Part shown: one piece after another, positions 63,729 to 64,000 of the stretch
How positions within the stretch are numbered: the stretch's first letter is position 1
Layout: each line of letters begins with the position of its first letter
Assembly: GCF_042664895.1 (NCBI RefSeq)
Contig: NZ_JBHTBQ010000035.1
Location: 176,546 to 240,545, forward strand
From: Iodobacter arcticus
GTDB lineage: Bacteria > Pseudomonadota > Gammaproteobacteria > Burkholderiales > Chitinibacteraceae
Reading direction: 5' to 3'
DNA length: 64,000 nucleotides
Program-made: the position numbers and the translations under genes
The notes under the pieces: generated by a model
What the model was told of the DNA's origin: nothing
Databases searched by the model: none
The model's input: the letters and a program-made list of their open reading frames with translations, nothing else

Positions 63729-64000
63729 TTAGCTTAAGCGCACAGTAGCCGCTTGAGACGCTGCTGCGGCATCCATACTTTGCTCGCAGCCTTTGGCAAA
63801 CTTGGGCAAGGGCGCATTTAAGCTGGTTGGCCCGCTCAACACATGATTCGCGCCTTTCACTGTGACCGTGCCCGGGCAATGAATCTCGATATTGCCACCC
63901 TTTAGCCGGATATAGCCGCCACCTGCCGTGACTAAGATTTCATCTTTAGCCGAAACACTGAGCAGCCCCTTGCAAGCCGTCACTTTTAGGTCTTTATCGC
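63729..64000 (-). CDS. vgrG: VgrG C-terminal part (gene runs off the window)
   Basis: The open end of a minus-strand gene; the frame continues without stop past the right edge. The visible 90 residues, DKDLKVTACKGLLSVSAKDE then GGGYIRLKGGNIEIHCPGTV, are the C-terminal end of the beta-helix/DUF2345 region of a T6SS spike protein, followed by a short variable tail (GPTSLNAPLPKFAKG to the end) that probably contacts the adaptor or effector. The spike carries the toxin encoded downstream. Confidence 0.88.
   Translation of the reverse strand, partial: DKDLKVTACKGLLSVSAKDEILVTAGGGYIRLKGGNIEIHCPGTVTVKGANHVLSGPTSLNAPLPKFAKGCEQSMDAAAASQAATVRLS

Overview
The window looks like chromosome of a betaproteobacterium of the Neisseriales/Chromobacteriaceae type. 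Evidence: a RmpM-like OmpA, a RimP-NusA pair, a FadD followed by a PilU retraction ATPase, a gyrA-serC-pheA-hisC block and a lolA-rarA-serS block, with moderate GC. The genus (Iodobacter-like is my guess) is inference. No rRNA, tRNA or CRISPR was recognised.

Layout. 1-6.7 kb: core genes nusA and rimP (minus), then fadD, pilU, yffB and dapE (plus). 6.8-11.6 kb: a four-gene mannose-type sugar operon (LacI regulator, FucP-type permease, mannose isomerase/AGE, fructokinase). It is bracketed by direct copies of the dapE 3' end, so it looks like an insertion. 12-18 kb: DUF418 membrane protein, MipA/OmpV barrel divergent from an RstAB-like two-component system, Bfd-like ferredoxin and a PilZ protein. 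18.1-23.9 kb: an accessory region with integron attC sites without a visible integrase (CALIN-like), six copies of a ~97-bp inverted-repeat element, a tandem duplication of an unknown two-gene unit and a DUF2867 cassette; one copy of the duplication holds a 126-N gap. 24-32.3 kb: hisC, LOG protein, pheA, serC, two hotdog thioesterases and gyrA. 32.6-39.9 kb: ompA/rmpM-like, lolA, rarA, serS and glnD. 39.9-54.6 kb: signalling genes (periplasmic binding protein plus hybrid kinase; LytTR regulator plus LytS-like kinase plus an exported triple-repeat protein; MltF-like transglycosylase; ABC-F protein; multi-PAS kinase). 54.9-64 kb: a type VI secretion effector island read on the minus strand. From the right it has the VgrG tail, a DUF4123 adaptor, a VasX/BTH_I2691-type membrane toxin, four full and one truncated paralogue of a membrane protein family that is probably immunity, a small AP2-like protein and an HTH/treble-clef zinc protein.

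The most interesting parts are the T6SS toxin with its expanded immunity array, whose divergence is concentrated in the membrane core; the cassette region with its duplicated unknown gene pair; the dapE-flanked sugar island; and the exported KLPRIEV-repeat protein next to a LytTR system.
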